Positions 1 through 8,984 are shown, counted from the first letter of the stretch. The stretch is 64,000 nucleotides of DNA from Rhodovulum sp. 12E13 (GCF_003340565.1 NZ_QPLK01000008.1:124001-188000); one strand, 5' to 3'. A program made the numbers and translations. Notes: generated from the sequence alone by a model not told the origin.

Positions 1-1
1 T

Positions 2-1798
2 GCCCCGAGCCCTTTCGACCCGAGCGCAGGACAGGGTGCCACCCGGGATCCGCGCGGCCCGATACCCGGTCTGCTCTTGGCGGAGCGAGCGCTGCAGGCC
101 CGGATCGCCCATGCCCCGGAAGTCGCGGCGAGCTGGTCGCGCTATCTCGATTATCTTGCGCGCACCAACCAGCCGCGCAAGCGCGCCGCGGTCGCCGCGC
201 TGTCGCGCCGCGCGCGCGATCTGTCGATGCCGCATGTTGTGGGCTCCGGCCCCAACTCCCCCGACGCCGACGCCCCTGACGCACCAGAGCCTGATGTGCT
301 CGCGGATGTGACCTCCGGTGTCACCGCGGTGCCGCCCCAGGCGCAGGACGGGCATCGCGCGTCGGCAAGCGCCGCCCACGACGTCCCCGATGCCGCGGCG
401 GCGGGCGCCTCGCGGTGCGCGCCCCCCGCCTCACCGCCCGCGTCCGACTCGACGGGGCCCTCGGCGGCCCCCGCAGAACGCGGCCCCTCAAGGGGCGCCG
501 CCCCCACGCCCGCGCAAGACTCGTCGGCAAAGACCCTGGCCGCATTGCCGGCGCCCTGGCACGGCGTCACCGTCATCGTGCCCGTATACGGAGATCCGCG
601 CAGCCTCGCCGCGTGCCTCGACGCCCTCGCGCAGACGAGCGGGCGCCGACCCTGGCGCGCTCTGCTCATCGACGACGCCTCGCCGGATCCGGCCATCGCC
701 GAGCTGCTCGCCGATCGGTCCGGCGACGGACCGTTTCACCTCAGACGGCTCACGCACAACCGCGGATACATCGGAGCCGTCACGGCCGCGCTCGAACTGG
801 CGACCGAGGGAGATGTCGTGCTGCTCAACAGCGACTGCGTCGTTCCGGGCGGCGACTGGATAGACCGGCTCGCCGCCCATGCCGGCGACGGAGTCGGAAC
901 GGTGACCCCCCTGGCGAGCGACGGACAATGCTTCGGCTTTCCGCTCCCGTTCCGCTCCGCGCCGGCCTTTCTCGGCGACCGACTCGCACGGATCGACGCG
1001 GCGGCGCGCCACGCCAATGCCGGGCGTTCGGTCAGGATGCTCACGAGCGTCGGCTTCTGCACCTACGTGACGCGCGCCTGCCTCGACGCCACCGGCGGAC
1101 TCCGCGCCGAGGGCCTGACCGCGGGCTACGGAGAGGAGGTCGATTTCTGCCTGCGCGCGAGCGATGCCGGCCTCGGGCATGTCGCCGCGACAGACTGCTT
1201 CGTCACCCATCTCGGCTCGGCCTCTTTCCGAGCGGCCAAGCGCGCCCTCGTTCGCCGCAACGAGGCGGTGCTCGAACGCAGGTTCCCCAGCTATTTCGCC
1301 CGCTTCGCCGTCCAGTGCGCGGCCGATCCCCTGCGCCCGGCCCGGGCTCGGATCGAGCGCGCGCTGCTCGAAACCGACGCACGCAAGGGCGGCGTGGCGC
1401 TGATCGGCCGCGACGCGGCCGCCCTCGCCGAAAGCCACGCGGCCTGGCAGGCCCTGCAGGCGGGCGAGCCGGTGCGCGTGATCGAGGTCGACGCGCTCGC
1501 CGCCCCCGACACGATCGCTCGCCTCAGCTCGCCGGGCCTGCTCTGGCCGCAGAACATCTCCTGGCGCCTGCCCGAGGATGTGCCGCTGCTCACCGCCGAT
1601 CTGGCCGCGCTCGGCCATCCCCGGCTCCTGGTCGAGCGGGACCTCGCCCCCCTCGCGGCAGGATGGCTCGGGCCGCAGGCGTTCGATCTTCTGCCCGAGC
1701 AGCCGGGCGAGACGAGCGCCGCGGCAGGGCCATCGCACCTTCCCGCCGAACTGCGCGCCGCCTGCGACGCAGACGCCTATGCGGGGCTCTACCTGTGA
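2..1798 (+). CDS. GT2 family glycosyltransferase, 5' end outside window
   Basis: Inverting-type family 2 glycosyltransferase, probably building a surface polysaccharide or glycoconjugate. The frame is open to the left edge, so the N-terminus is probably missing; the first usable codon inside is TTG at 77. Counting from there, residues 1-55 are helical, 56-155 are low-complexity Ala/Pro/Asp, and the GT-A domain begins near 163 (VTVIVPVYGD) with the nucleotide-binding LIDDASPD at 197-204 and the DXD-like NSD at 251-253. The remainder (about 400-573) resembles no domain I can name. The stop overlaps the GTG start of the next gene by four bases, so the two are translationally coupled. The acceptor and sugar cannot be read from sequence. 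Confidence 0.85.
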   Translation, partial: APSPFDPSAGQGATRDPRGPIPGLLLAERALQARIAHAPEVAASWSRYLDYLARTNQPRKRAAVAALSRRARDLSMPHVVGSGPNSPDADAPDAPEPDVLADVTSGVTAVPPQAQDGHRASASAAHDVPDAAAAGASRCAPPASPPASDSTGPSAAPAERGPSRGAAPTPAQDSSAKTLAALPAPWHGVTVIVPVYGDPRSLAACLDALAQTSGRRPWRALLIDDASPDPAIAELLADRSGDGPFHLRRLTHNRGYIGAVTAALELATEGDVVLLNSDCVVPGGDWIDRLAAHAGDGVGTVTPLASDGQCFGFPLPFRSAPAFLGDRLARIDAAARHANAGRSVRMLTSVGFCTYVTRACLDATGGLRAEGLTAGYGEEVDFCLRASDAGLGHVAATDCFVTHLGSASFRAAKRALVRRNEAVLERRFPSYFARFAVQCAADPLRPARARIERALLETDARKGGVALIGRDAAALAESHAAWQALQAGEPVRVIEVDALAAPDTIARLSSPGLLWPQNISWRLPEDVPLLTADLAALGHPRLLVERDLAPLAAGWLGPQAFDLLPEQPGETSAAAGPSHLPAELRAACDADAYAGLYL

Positions 1799-3867
1799 CC
1801 GAGGCAGGCGAAATCCTGGCCCTCGACACGGGCTACCTCTACGGCTGGGCGACCCTGCCCGGGTCGACCGCTCCGCCCGTGATCGAGGTGCTCGTCGACG
1901 GGCTGAGCGCCGCGGTCGCGCCGGCCGATCTCGACGCGGCGGCGCTCGCCCCCCTGCGTTCGTGCAACGGCCTGCCCGCCGGCGCCTTCGCCTTCGCCAT
2001 CCCTCTGCCGGCCGACCTTGTCAAATGCGCCCGCCGGATCGAGGCGCGCCTGGCGAACACCGCGCTCTGGCTCGATGGCGCACTGACGGTCGGCCTCGCC
2101 CCCGCCCTGCGCTGGACGCATGGCCTGCTCGGTCACGTGGCGAGCGACGGCGGCGCCCGGATCACGGGCTGGGCGCTCGACCCGCGGCGGCCGCACGAGC
2201 CGCTCGCCCTCTCGGTGCATGTGGACGGGCTGCGAATGGCGACCGTCACCGCCGACCGGCACGACCCCTGGCTCGCCAAACGCGGCATCGGCTCGGGCTT
2301 TCACGGCTTCGAGATCGACCTGCCGACACGACTCCTCGACGGCACACCCCATCTCGTGATGCTGGAGGCTGAGGTGGACGGCGGCCCGCCCCTGCCCGTG
2401 CCCGGCTCGCCGGTCGAGATCTGCCACCTGCCCGCGCGGCTGGCCGATCTCGTGCCCGAGGGGCCGGCTCGAGCCATCGCGGACTGGTACGATCTCCGCT
2501 TCGCGCGCGAGTTGCCGGAGGCCGTCGCGGCCGAGCTCGCCTGCGTCCGTCCACCTGTCGCGCCGCCCGCCGAGGGGGCATTGCGGATCGCGGCGACCAC
2601 GCCGGGACGCGGCGATGTCGCACGACAGACATTCTCCGCCGAGGCAGACCCGGCAGAGGCCGACATCCTCGTTCGGCTCCACCCCGACCTGCGGCTGACC
2701 GACGACGCCTTCGCCGCCCTCGCGCAGGCCTTCGCCGCGCCGGAGACGTGCCTCGTGACGGCCGACCATCTTCGCGGGGAGCCGCCTGTCGTCCACGACG
2801 GCGGCGGCACCGATCCGCTCCGCTGGTGGGCGCAGGGTCTGCCGCCGCTCCTGGCGTGGCGGCACACGGCGCGAGGGGCTGCGGCGGACCCGGCCCGCTT
2901 CGCGCTCGAGCGTCCCGCGGCCTGCACGCACCTCTCCCTCGCGCTCGGCACGCTCGCGCCCGGCGTGGGCCCCGAGCCGGCAGAGACGCCCCCGCCTCCC
3001 TGCCTGGTGCGCCGCCCGTGCGCCGGCGCCGAGCCCCCGCGCCTCGCCCCCGCCGCGGGCGCGGGGGGGCTCGTCTCGATCGTCATACCCACCCGCGACA
3101 AGGCCGACCTGCTGGCCGCCTGCGTCGACAGCATCGTCGATGACGTCCAGTCGCACGAGATCGTCATCGTCGACAACGGGTCGGTCGAGCGGGCGACGGA
3201 GGCCCTCTACGATAGGCTCCGGGCCGATCCGCGGGTGCGCATCCTGCCCTGGGACAAGCCGTTCAACTTTGCCGACCTCTGCAATGCGGGCGCCAAGGCC
3301 GCCCGGGGCGAGACACTGCTCTTTCTCAACAATGACGTGGTCTTTCCCGAACCGGGCTGGATCGGCCCGCTCGCCGCTTGGCTGACGGTGCCGGGCATCG
3401 GGGCCGTCGGCACCAAGCTGGTCTGGCCCAACGAGATCGTGCAGCATGGTGGCGTGCGGATCGGCCCGCAGGGCCTGGCCGACCACATCGGCACGACCTG
3501 GTGGCGCGACGAGGCGGGGCCAGACGATCTCAACCGCATCCCCCGACTGGTCGACGCGGTAACGGCCGCCTGCCTCGCCATCCCCGCCCGCCTCTTCCAC
3601 GAGATCGGCGGGTTCGACGGCCACCGCTTTGCCGTCGCCTTCAACGACGTCGAGCTCTGCATCCGCGTGCAGGAGGCGGGGCGCCGCATCGTCTGGACGC
3701 CGGAGCCCTGGGCCTGGCACCACGAAAGCGCCTCGCGCGGCGACGACGACCTGCCCCACAAGCGCGCCCGGATGGAGCGGGAGGCGCGCTTCCTGCGGGC
3801 TCGGGTCGCCGAGTGGCAGGCCGCACGCCGCGCCGGCGCACCGGACGCATGGAAGGAAGCCGGATGA
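1795..3867 (+). CDS. GT2 family glycosyltransferase with N-terminal beta-rich domains
   Basis: A 690-residue protein starting at GTG 1795, inside the previous gene's stop (GTGA overlap). Residues 1-200 hold two copies of a beta-rich module (GWATLP near 18, GWALDP near 125, each with a V-DG strand) that often accompanies polysaccharide transferases. Residues 426-680 are a GT2 domain: VSIVIPTRDK, VIVDNGS at 457-463 and the DXD-like LNND at 511-514, then a histidine-rich WHHESASRG near the end. Two unrelated GT2 proteins in tandem with tight coupling suggest they act on the same glycan. A longer upstream frame exists, but it only shadows the preceding gene. Confidence 0.87.
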   Translation: MTEAGEILALDTGYLYGWATLPGSTAPPVIEVLVDGLSAAVAPADLDAAALAPLRSCNGLPAGAFAFAIPLPADLVKCARRIEARLANTALWLDGALTVGLAPALRWTHGLLGHVASDGGARITGWALDPRRPHEPLALSVHVDGLRMATVTADRHDPWLAKRGIGSGFHGFEIDLPTRLLDGTPHLVMLEAEVDGGPPLPVPGSPVEICHLPARLADLVPEGPARAIADWYDLRFARELPEAVAAELACVRPPVAPPAEGALRIAATTPGRGDVARQTFSAEADPAEADILVRLHPDLRLTDDAFAALAQAFAAPETCLVTADHLRGEPPVVHDGGGTDPLRWWAQGLPPLLAWRHTARGAAADPARFALERPAACTHLSLALGTLAPGVGPEPAETPPPPCLVRRPCAGAEPPRLAPAAGAGGLVSIVIPTRDKADLLAACVDSIVDDVQSHEIVIVDNGSVERATEALYDRLRADPRVRILPWDKPFNFADLCNAGAKAARGETLLFLNNDVVFPEPGWIGPLAAWLTVPGIGAVGTKLVWPNEIVQHGGVRIGPQGLADHIGTTWWRDEAGPDDLNRIPRLVDAVTAACLAIPARLFHEIGGFDGHRFAVAFNDVELCIRVQEAGRRIVWTPEPWAWHHESASRGDDDLPHKRARMEREARFLRARVAEWQAARRAGAPDAWKEAG

Positions 3868-4382
3868 CGATCGCGCTCCGTGATCCGCCCGACCTTGCCC
3901 GCCAGACGGCCCTGCGCATCCGCGCCTGGGGCTATTGCGGCAATGCCGGACGGGTCGAGGCGACTTTTCCCGCCACCCTCGCCTTCCCCCGCGCGATCCG
4001 CCCCTTGACCGGGATCCTCTGCCGCCCGGTTGCCGGCACCGGTGTCACTCTCTGCGCGCGCGCCGAGGTGCTCGACGTCGGCGTCTCGCCCGCCACCCCC
4101 TGGGGCGAGGTCTGGGGGACGCGCCTGCGCCGCCCGATCACGGGGCTCGCGCTGTGGCTGGAGGGCGCCGAGGCGGGGCGGTGGCGGCTCGACTGGGCGT
4201 GTTGCTTCCGCTTCCTCGGCCATTCCGACCCGGCCGGTCCGGGCGCATGGCGGACCGGCCTGCACGGGAAAGACCCCCTGATCGCCCTGCGGATCAGCCT
4301 GTCGCCGCTCGAGACCGACGGCCGAGCGGGCGACCCGGCAGCCCCGCCCCCCACCGCGACCCATCCGGAGGACGCCCGATGA
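3864..4382 (+). CDS. hypothetical protein in glycosyltransferase operon
   Basis: A 172-residue protein with no family I recognise. It starts at ATG 3864, overlapping the upstream stop as ATGA, and its own stop overlaps the next start the same way, so it is firmly embedded in the operon. It has no signal peptide or membrane segment. The centre is beta-strand-like and rich in Gly/Trp (WGEVWGTRLRRP, LALWLEGAE), and the last 30 residues are Pro/Ala-rich. Context suggests an accessory to the neighbouring transferases; the sequence itself does not show a function. Confidence 0.75.
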   Translation: MTIALRDPPDLARQTALRIRAWGYCGNAGRVEATFPATLAFPRAIRPLTGILCRPVAGTGVTLCARAEVLDVGVSPATPWGEVWGTRLRRPITGLALWLEGAEAGRWRLDWACCFRFLGHSDPAGPGAWRTGLHGKDPLIALRISLSPLETDGRAGDPAAPPPTATHPEDAR

Positions 4383-6535
4383 TCAGCCTCTTCGCCCATG
4401 CCACGCGGTGGCGGGCCGCGCGCGCGCTCGCCCGTGGCCGGAGCGACTCCGCGCTGCGGCTCTATCGACGGCTCGCCGGCCTCCGCGGCGCGCGCACCGC
4501 CGACCGCCTGCGCTGCGCCGGGCTGCTCGAAGAGCAGGGCGACCGCGGCGGTGCCATCCATCTGCTGCAGGTCTGGGTGACCGAGGCGGCCCGGCCTGAG
4601 CTGCGACAGCAGCTCGCCGAGATGCTGATGCGCGCGGGTCGCCATGCCGAAAGCGCCGAGCACTGGGCGGCACTCGTCCATGACGGCGCGCTGGCGCCGG
4701 AGACGCTGCTGCAGCTCGGCGCCGCCATCGCCGACCAGGGTGCCGTCGGGCGGGCCGAGGGCTTGTTCTCCGACAGCTTCCATGGCTCGGACGACCCCGG
4801 GCTGCGCTGCGCCGCTTGGCGCCACTACGCCGCGATGGCGGAGGCGGCGGGTCGCCACGACACCGCGCTCGAGCGCTGGAAGCTGCTTTCGGCCTTCGCG
4901 CCGCTGGAGGAGGGGGATTGGCGCCATGTCGGCACGCTCGCCGCGCGGCTCGGCGAGGCCGAGACGGTGCGCGAAGCGGCCGCGCAGCTGGCCGACCCAG
5001 ACGACCGCGCCGCCCTGCGTCAGCTGCTGGCCGACCGTCAGCAGGACTGGGCAGCGGCACGCCGGGCCACGGCCGACCGCCTCGCGCTGGCCGCGCCGGG
5101 CTCCGCCGATGAGGCCGAGCTCTGCCGCAGCCTCGTGCGCTACGCCGTCCGGGCCGGCGACGACCGGGGCGCGGTGCAGGCGTTCCTCGACTTCCGCCGA
5201 CGTGATCCCGAAGCGGTGGCCGTCGAGGCGACCGTCGTCGTGCAGGCCGCGCAAGCGCTCAGGCGGATGGGCCGGCCGGCCCGGGCCGAGGCCGTGCTGC
5301 GGGCCCATCTCGCGGCGCGCAGCGAGGGCGGAGAGGCCGCCGACCCGCGCGCCGACCTGTTGCACGCCGAGCTGCTCATGGCGCGCGGCGCCCGGCTCGA
5401 GGCGATTGCCGCCCTCGACCGCGCCGCGCTCGGTGTGCCCGACGCCGCGGCGCCCGCCCCCTCTCCGGCGCCCGCGCGGCCACCGTTGGAGCCGGTACTC
5501 GAGGCGCGGCGCATCCGGCTTTGGGCGCATATCGCCTCGGCAGAGGGGGCTCATCGCGAGGCGGCCGAGCTGTTCCGGGCGTCGAACGGCACGGGCCACG
5601 CCACCGAGGCGAGCGCGCTGCGCGAGGTCGAGGCCTGGGCCGCGCTCGGCGAGACGCGGGAGCGCTCGCTCGCCCTGCGCCAGGGGCTCGGCCGCTTCCC
5701 CGGCTCGCTGGAGCTGGCACGACACGCCGCCCTGTTTGCCGAAGAGGAAGGCGACTGGGAAAGCGCCGCGCAGGCCTGGGGCCATTGCGCCGAGCGCCAT
5801 CCCGACGAGATACGGGTCGCGCATCGGTTCGCCCTCGCCCTTCTCGAGGCGCGCAGACCCTACCATTTCCTGGCGGTGGTCGAGGCCCTGCCCGAGGCGC
5901 AACCTGTCGATGAGGGCCCGCAAGGGGGATCGAAACGCGGGGCACCCGAGGCGGCCGAGAGCGCCACTGGCGCGACCTTCGATGCGCGGCTCGTCGCGGC
6001 CTACCTGCGGCTCCTGCGTGAGCAGGGCGAGGGGCACGACGCCGATCTCGCGGCGCTCGCGCAACTGGCAAGCAGCCCGGAGGAACGCGCCGCCGTCGCC
6101 CGCTTCGCAGCGCGGGCGGCGCGCGCACCCGTGTCGACCGCGACTTCGCACGCGGCTGCAGGCGCGGCCATGGCGGCGGAAGCCGACGCTGAGACCGGAG
6201 CCGATGCGCCAACGGTCCTGGAAAGCGGGCACGAAACGTCCGCAGTATCGCCCGTGCCGGCCGCAGCCGAAGCGCGCCCGGCCACGTCCGGCCGGCTGAC
6301 GCCGGACCGGGCGCGGGGCGGCCGGGGCAGCGCCGTGCACGGCACGTCACGGTCCACGGCCCATGCCGCGCCGGAAGCGGCCGCTGGCGCTGCCGGACAG
6401 GCTGACGCCGCGCAGGCGCGACAGCGGCCAGACAGCCACGCGCGCCCCCGGATGCCGACAGACCGCGAATGGCCCGAAACGCCCCGTCCCCGGGCAGTGC
6501 GGGGCGTGCCCGGCACGACGCCCGGTGGCGCCTGA
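4379..6535 (+). CDS. TPR-like repeat protein of glycan operon
   Basis: A 718-residue, Ala/Arg/Glu-rich helical protein starting at ATG 4379 (ATGA overlap with the previous gene). Residues 10-500 form degenerate helix-turn-helix repeats of TPR style (for example ALRLYRRLAGL, AAELFRASNG and WESAAQAWGHCAERHP), the kind of scaffold often encoded beside polysaccharide transferases. From about 560 the sequence becomes low-complexity Ala/Thr/Glu/Pro and is probably disordered. There is no signal peptide, so it is cytoplasmic or membrane-associated through partners. I see no catalytic motif. Confidence 0.8.
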   Translation: MISLFAHATRWRAARALARGRSDSALRLYRRLAGLRGARTADRLRCAGLLEEQGDRGGAIHLLQVWVTEAARPELRQQLAEMLMRAGRHAESAEHWAALVHDGALAPETLLQLGAAIADQGAVGRAEGLFSDSFHGSDDPGLRCAAWRHYAAMAEAAGRHDTALERWKLLSAFAPLEEGDWRHVGTLAARLGEAETVREAAAQLADPDDRAALRQLLADRQQDWAAARRATADRLALAAPGSADEAELCRSLVRYAVRAGDDRGAVQAFLDFRRRDPEAVAVEATVVVQAAQALRRMGRPARAEAVLRAHLAARSEGGEAADPRADLLHAELLMARGARLEAIAALDRAALGVPDAAAPAPSPAPARPPLEPVLEARRIRLWAHIASAEGAHREAAELFRASNGTGHATEASALREVEAWAALGETRERSLALRQGLGRFPGSLELARHAALFAEEEGDWESAAQAWGHCAERHPDEIRVAHRFALALLEARRPYHFLAVVEALPEAQPVDEGPQGGSKRGAPEAAESATGATFDARLVAAYLRLLREQGEGHDADLAALAQLASSPEERAAVARFAARAARAPVSTATSHAAAGAAMAAEADAETGADAPTVLESGHETSAVSPVPAAAEARPATSGRLTPDRARGGRGSAVHGTSRSTAHAAPEAAAGAAGQADAAQARQRPDSHARPRMPTDREWPETPRPRAVRGVPGTTPGGA

Positions 6536-6547
6536 AGACCTCCCGCC

Positions 6548-7462
6548 ATGGCACGCTATCGCCTGACCCTGCATTGCGGCCTTCACAAGACGGGCACGAC
6601 GGCGCTGCAGAAGGTGCTGCACCGCAATCGCGGCGCCCTCGCCGCGCGCGGCGTCTTCTATCCCTCGCCTCCCGAGGGCGTCGGACACAACCGCTTCTTC
6701 CGAGCCGCGCTCGCGCACGAGTTGCAGCATGCGCTGGAGGCGTTTTTCGTCTCCGGCACCGAACGGCTGCTGCTCAGCGCCGAGGATCTCTCGCACCACC
6801 TCCTCGACCCTGAACGCACGCGGGCGATCCGCGATACCTTCGCGCGGCTGTTCGACATCGAGATCATCGTCTACCTGCGCCGGCAGGACAGGCTGAAGGA
6901 GTCGGTGTATGCCGAGATCGCCAAGCGCCGCTTCACCGGGCCGATCGCAGCCGACACCCACTACATGCTCGACTTCCGCGAACGGCTCGCGCGGCTCGAG
7001 GCCGCGTTCGGACGCGACGCGTTGAAGGTGCGCCTCTATCCCGAGGACGCCCCTTGCCCCACACTCCTCCTGGCCGACTTCTGTGCGGCGGCCGGGCTCG
7101 ACCCCGCAGCGATGGAAACCGACGGCATCCGGCACAACGCCGCCTTCCATCGCCGCAAGACGCTGCTTCTGTCGGAAATGCCGGTGGGCGGAGGGCCGTC
7201 AGGACGCGAATTCATCCGGTTCCTCGCGACCTCGGCGGTGCCTGACGACGACGGGATCCGGTTTCTCGGCGCGCCGGACACCCACCGGGCGATCCTCGAA
7301 ACCTACAGGGCAGGCAACGACGCGGTCGCCGCACGCTATCGCATGCCCGACCCGATACCCACGTTCGAAATGACGGAGGAACACGCGGCCTGGCGCCCCC
7401 CCGCCCCGATCACGGAGGCGGAACGCAAGGCCGTGCTGCATGCCTTCGTCGCCGCCGATTGA
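6548..7462 (+). CDS. sulfotransferase-like P-loop protein
   Basis: A 304-residue protein with the two PAPS-contacting elements of the sulfotransferase fold. The 5'-phosphosulfate loop is GLHKTGTTALQK near residues 11-22. A 3'-phosphate-binding-like strand and helix, IVYLRRQDRLKESVYAE, begins near residue 97. By family it would transfer sulfate from PAPS to a sugar or protein acceptor, here most likely the glycan made by the preceding transferases. It starts at ATG 6548, 12 bases after the TPR gene stop, so it is probably the last gene of the operon. Several GT-associated proteins of this shape are uncharacterised, so sulfonation is inferred. Confidence 0.75.
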   Translation: MARYRLTLHCGLHKTGTTALQKVLHRNRGALAARGVFYPSPPEGVGHNRFFRAALAHELQHALEAFFVSGTERLLLSAEDLSHHLLDPERTRAIRDTFARLFDIEIIVYLRRQDRLKESVYAEIAKRRFTGPIAADTHYMLDFRERLARLEAAFGRDALKVRLYPEDAPCPTLLLADFCAAAGLDPAAMETDGIRHNAAFHRRKTLLLSEMPVGGGPSGREFIRFLATSAVPDDDGIRFLGAPDTHRAILETYRAGNDAVAARYRMPDPIPTFEMTEEHAAWRPPAPITEAERKAVLHAFVAAD

Positions 7463-7488
7463 AGAGAAAGCCGTCGTCGACGCACCGC

Positions 7489-7533
7489 GCAAGGCTCTTG
7501 CAAGAGCCTTGCCACGCGCCTTGCAAGGCGCGT
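7489..7533. repeat. tandem palindrome pair (array locus 1)
   Basis: Two perfect palindromes stand one base apart. The first spans 7489-7512 (24 bp, half-site GCAAGGCTCTTG). The second spans 7514-7533 (20 bp, half-site ACGCGCCTTG). They differ in the arms but share the central CTTGCAAG. Transcribed from either strand each would form a hairpin, so termination or 3'-end protection of the glycan operon is likely. The same architecture recurs at 23405-23451 and 36386-36477. Confidence 0.85.
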
Positions 7534-7581
7534 CACCGCGCAGGCGGCGACCCCAGCGCGAGACTGATCCCCGAGAGAAGG

Positions 7582-7732
7582 AAAAGGAGCCCCGATCCCC
7601 CAGGAAACGCGCGAACAGGACGGGGGATCGGGGCGTGTGGTCCGGCACAAACGCCGAACCGCCAGGCTATGGCCGAACCGCGCCTCGCGGGAGGGGAACA
7701 GGAGACGACCCTGCCGCTGCCTTCGGTCCGTG
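7582..7732 (-). ncRNA. candidate FnrL-regulated small RNA
   Basis: A perfect FNR box (7767-7780) has no protein gene reading away from it. If it acts at the usual class II position (centre at -41.5) on the minus strand, transcription would begin near 7732, with a weak -10-like TAGCAC at 7744-7739. A 13-bp stem with a pyrimidine-rich tail at 7634-7582 would end the RNA after about 150 nt. The inferred RNA carries an unpaired CUCCUGUUCCCCUCCC stretch, of the anti-Shine-Dalgarno type found in several Rhodobacter sRNAs. No open reading frame in it looks coding. Promoter and RNA are inferred. Confidence 0.4.
7589..7634 (-). terminator. 13-bp hairpin with pyrimidine-rich tail
   Basis: The arms GCCCCGATCCCCC (7589-7601) and its complement (7622-7634) enclose a 20-nt loop. 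On the minus strand the stem is followed by TCCTTTTCCTTCT, a reasonable factor-independent terminator. Confidence 0.65.
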
Positions 7733-7766
7733 GTGTAAGTGCTAGCTGACAGAATCGCTGTAAGCC

Positions 7767-7780
7767 TTGATATGGATCAA
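7767..7780. promoter_or_regulatory. perfect FNR/FnrL box without adjacent gene
   Basis: TTGATATGGATCAA matches the TTGAT-N4-ATCAA FNR consensus in all ten positions, better than the two other boxes in this window. It lies between convergent genes, so it cannot serve a neighbouring start codon. Confidence 0.7.
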
Positions 7781-7813
7781 CAGCCCCGTCGCGATGCGCA
7801 GCCCAAAGCGAAA

Positions 7814-7841
7814 AGGGCTGCCCCGCATGCGGGGCAGCCCT
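7814..7841 (-). terminator. ccoNOQP operon terminator
   Basis: A perfect 28-bp palindrome (half-site AGGGCTGCCCCGCA), 27 bases downstream of the ccoP stop, is followed by TTTT on the minus strand. It is a clear intrinsic terminator for the oxidase operon. Confidence 0.85.
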
Positions 7842-7868
7842 CCACGGCCAGCCAAGTCCGGCCACGCG

Positions 7869-8780
7869 TTACTGCATCGTCTCGGCGCTTTCGACGCCGC
7901 CGCCGAGACCGTGGACGTACACCGAAACGGCGCGGATCTCTGCCTCGCTCAGGCGCTCCTGCCAGGAGGGCATCACGCCGAAGCGCGAGTTGTAGACCGT
8001 CTCGGTCAGGGTCTCCACGTCGCCGCCATAGAGCCAGATCGCGTCGGTCAGGTTCGGCGCACCCTGGAACGGGTCGCCGGTGCCGTCGTCCATGTGGCAC
8101 GCCGCGCACTGCATGAGGTAGACCTCCTCGCCCGCTGCCGCGAGCGTCTCGTCGTGCTCCTGGTCGGAGATCAGGCGCACATACTGAACCACCTGGGCGA
8201 TCTCGTCGTCGGTGAGCAGCTGGTCGCGCCCGAAGGCCGGCATCTGACTCCACCGGGCGTCGGGGTCTTCCTCGTTGCGGATACCGTGGGCGATCGTGAG
8301 GTGGATGTCCTCGATCGTGCCCCCCCAGAGCCACGCGTCGTCGAGCAGGTTGGGATAGCCCGCCGCCTGCACGCCCGCCGCGCCGGCGCCATGGCACTGG
8401 GCGCACCAGGTGCGGAAGACGGCCGCGCCCGCGTTCTGCGCGTAATCGACCAGGGCCGGGTCGGCCGCGATCTCGGTCAGGGGCGTCTCGACGAGCTGCG
8501 ACCGGATCTCCGTGTTGGCTTCCTCGAAGAGCGCGATGTCGCGCGCCACATCGAGGCGGGTGTCGCCCGCCGCGCGCTGCCCCAGGATGCCCTGCGTCGC
8601 CGACGAGACGAGCGGCCAGGCCGGGTAGGCGATGGTGTAGCCCACCGACCAGATGATCGTGGCGTAGAACACCCACAGCCACCAGCGCGGCAGGGGGTTG
8701 TTGTACTCCTCGATCCCGTCCCACGAGTGGCCGGTCGTCTCCGGCTCCTTGCGCTCCTGCTTCACGGGTCTCTTGCTCAT
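7869..8780 (-). CDS. ccoP: cbb3-type cytochrome c oxidase subunit III (CcoP)
   Basis: Membrane-anchored di-heme cytochrome c that passes electrons into the cbb3 oxidase. One membrane helix lies at residues 33-52 after a cytoplasmic N-terminus. Two periplasmic c-type domains follow, with heme motifs CAQCH (126-130) and CAACH (225-229) and candidate axial methionines in WSQMPAF (180) and FGVMPSW (270). At 303 residues it has normal length. It overlaps ccoQ by four bases and is the last gene of the operon. The assembly genes ccoGHIS are not downstream, because a terminator and a convergent operon follow. Confidence 0.97.
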   Translation of the reverse strand: MSKRPVKQERKEPETTGHSWDGIEEYNNPLPRWWLWVFYATIIWSVGYTIAYPAWPLVSSATQGILGQRAAGDTRLDVARDIALFEEANTEIRSQLVETPLTEIAADPALVDYAQNAGAAVFRTWCAQCHGAGAAGVQAAGYPNLLDDAWLWGGTIEDIHLTIAHGIRNEEDPDARWSQMPAFGRDQLLTDDEIAQVVQYVRLISDQEHDETLAAAGEEVYLMQCAACHMDDGTGDPFQGAPNLTDAIWLYGGDVETLTETVYNSRFGVMPSWQERLSEAEIRAVSVYVHGLGGGVESAETMQ

Positions 8781-8974
8781 GTCCGAGCCTCCTTCCGGCT
8801 CTCCTCGGCATCGGGGGCCGGGGCTTTCTCGTTGCGGAAGATAAGGTTGGCGCTGTCGCGGTGTTGTTTCGACGATCCAGGGCGCAAGGCCCAGAGGACC
8901 GCTCCGCAGAAGAACACGAACATGAACAGCAGCATCCAGCTTCCGGCGAATTCACGCACGGCTTCGTAGGTCAT
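8777..8974 (-). CDS. ccoQ: cbb3 oxidase small subunit (CcoQ/FixQ)
   Basis: A 65-residue single-span protein with a membrane helix at about 12-29 ([19 protein letters not shown]) and a charged tail. CcoQ helps stabilise the cbb3 complex and, in Rhodobacter, protects it in oxygen. It overlaps the ccoP start by four bases and follows ccoO by ten. Identity rests on size, topology and position, since the family is poorly conserved. Confidence 0.9.
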   Translation of the reverse strand: MTYEAVREFAGSWMLLFMFVFFCGAVLWALRPGSSKQHRDSANLIFRNEKAPAPDAEESRKEART

Positions 8975-8984
8975 GACCGCCTCC

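Larger units (their letters stand above)
7463..7868. other. gene-free region between convergent operons
   Basis: These 406 bases between the sulfotransferase-like gene and ccoP hold no convincing protein gene. They contain, left to right: two abutting palindromes (7489-7533), a strong stem with a pyrimidine-rich tail on the minus strand (7589-7634), a perfect FNR box (7767-7780) and the cco operon terminator (7814-7841). The middle part is interpreted below as a candidate small RNA. Confidence 0.7.

Noticed and set aside
3932-6340. 802-codon minus-strand frame opposite the TPR-like gene
   Set aside because: It is a shadow: no homology, and the plus-strand genes are linked by ATGA overlaps.
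7533-7865. Minus-strand 110-codon frame in the ccoP downstream region
   Set aside because: It runs through the cco terminator, an FNR box and another hairpin, and its sequence is low in hydrophobic core residues.
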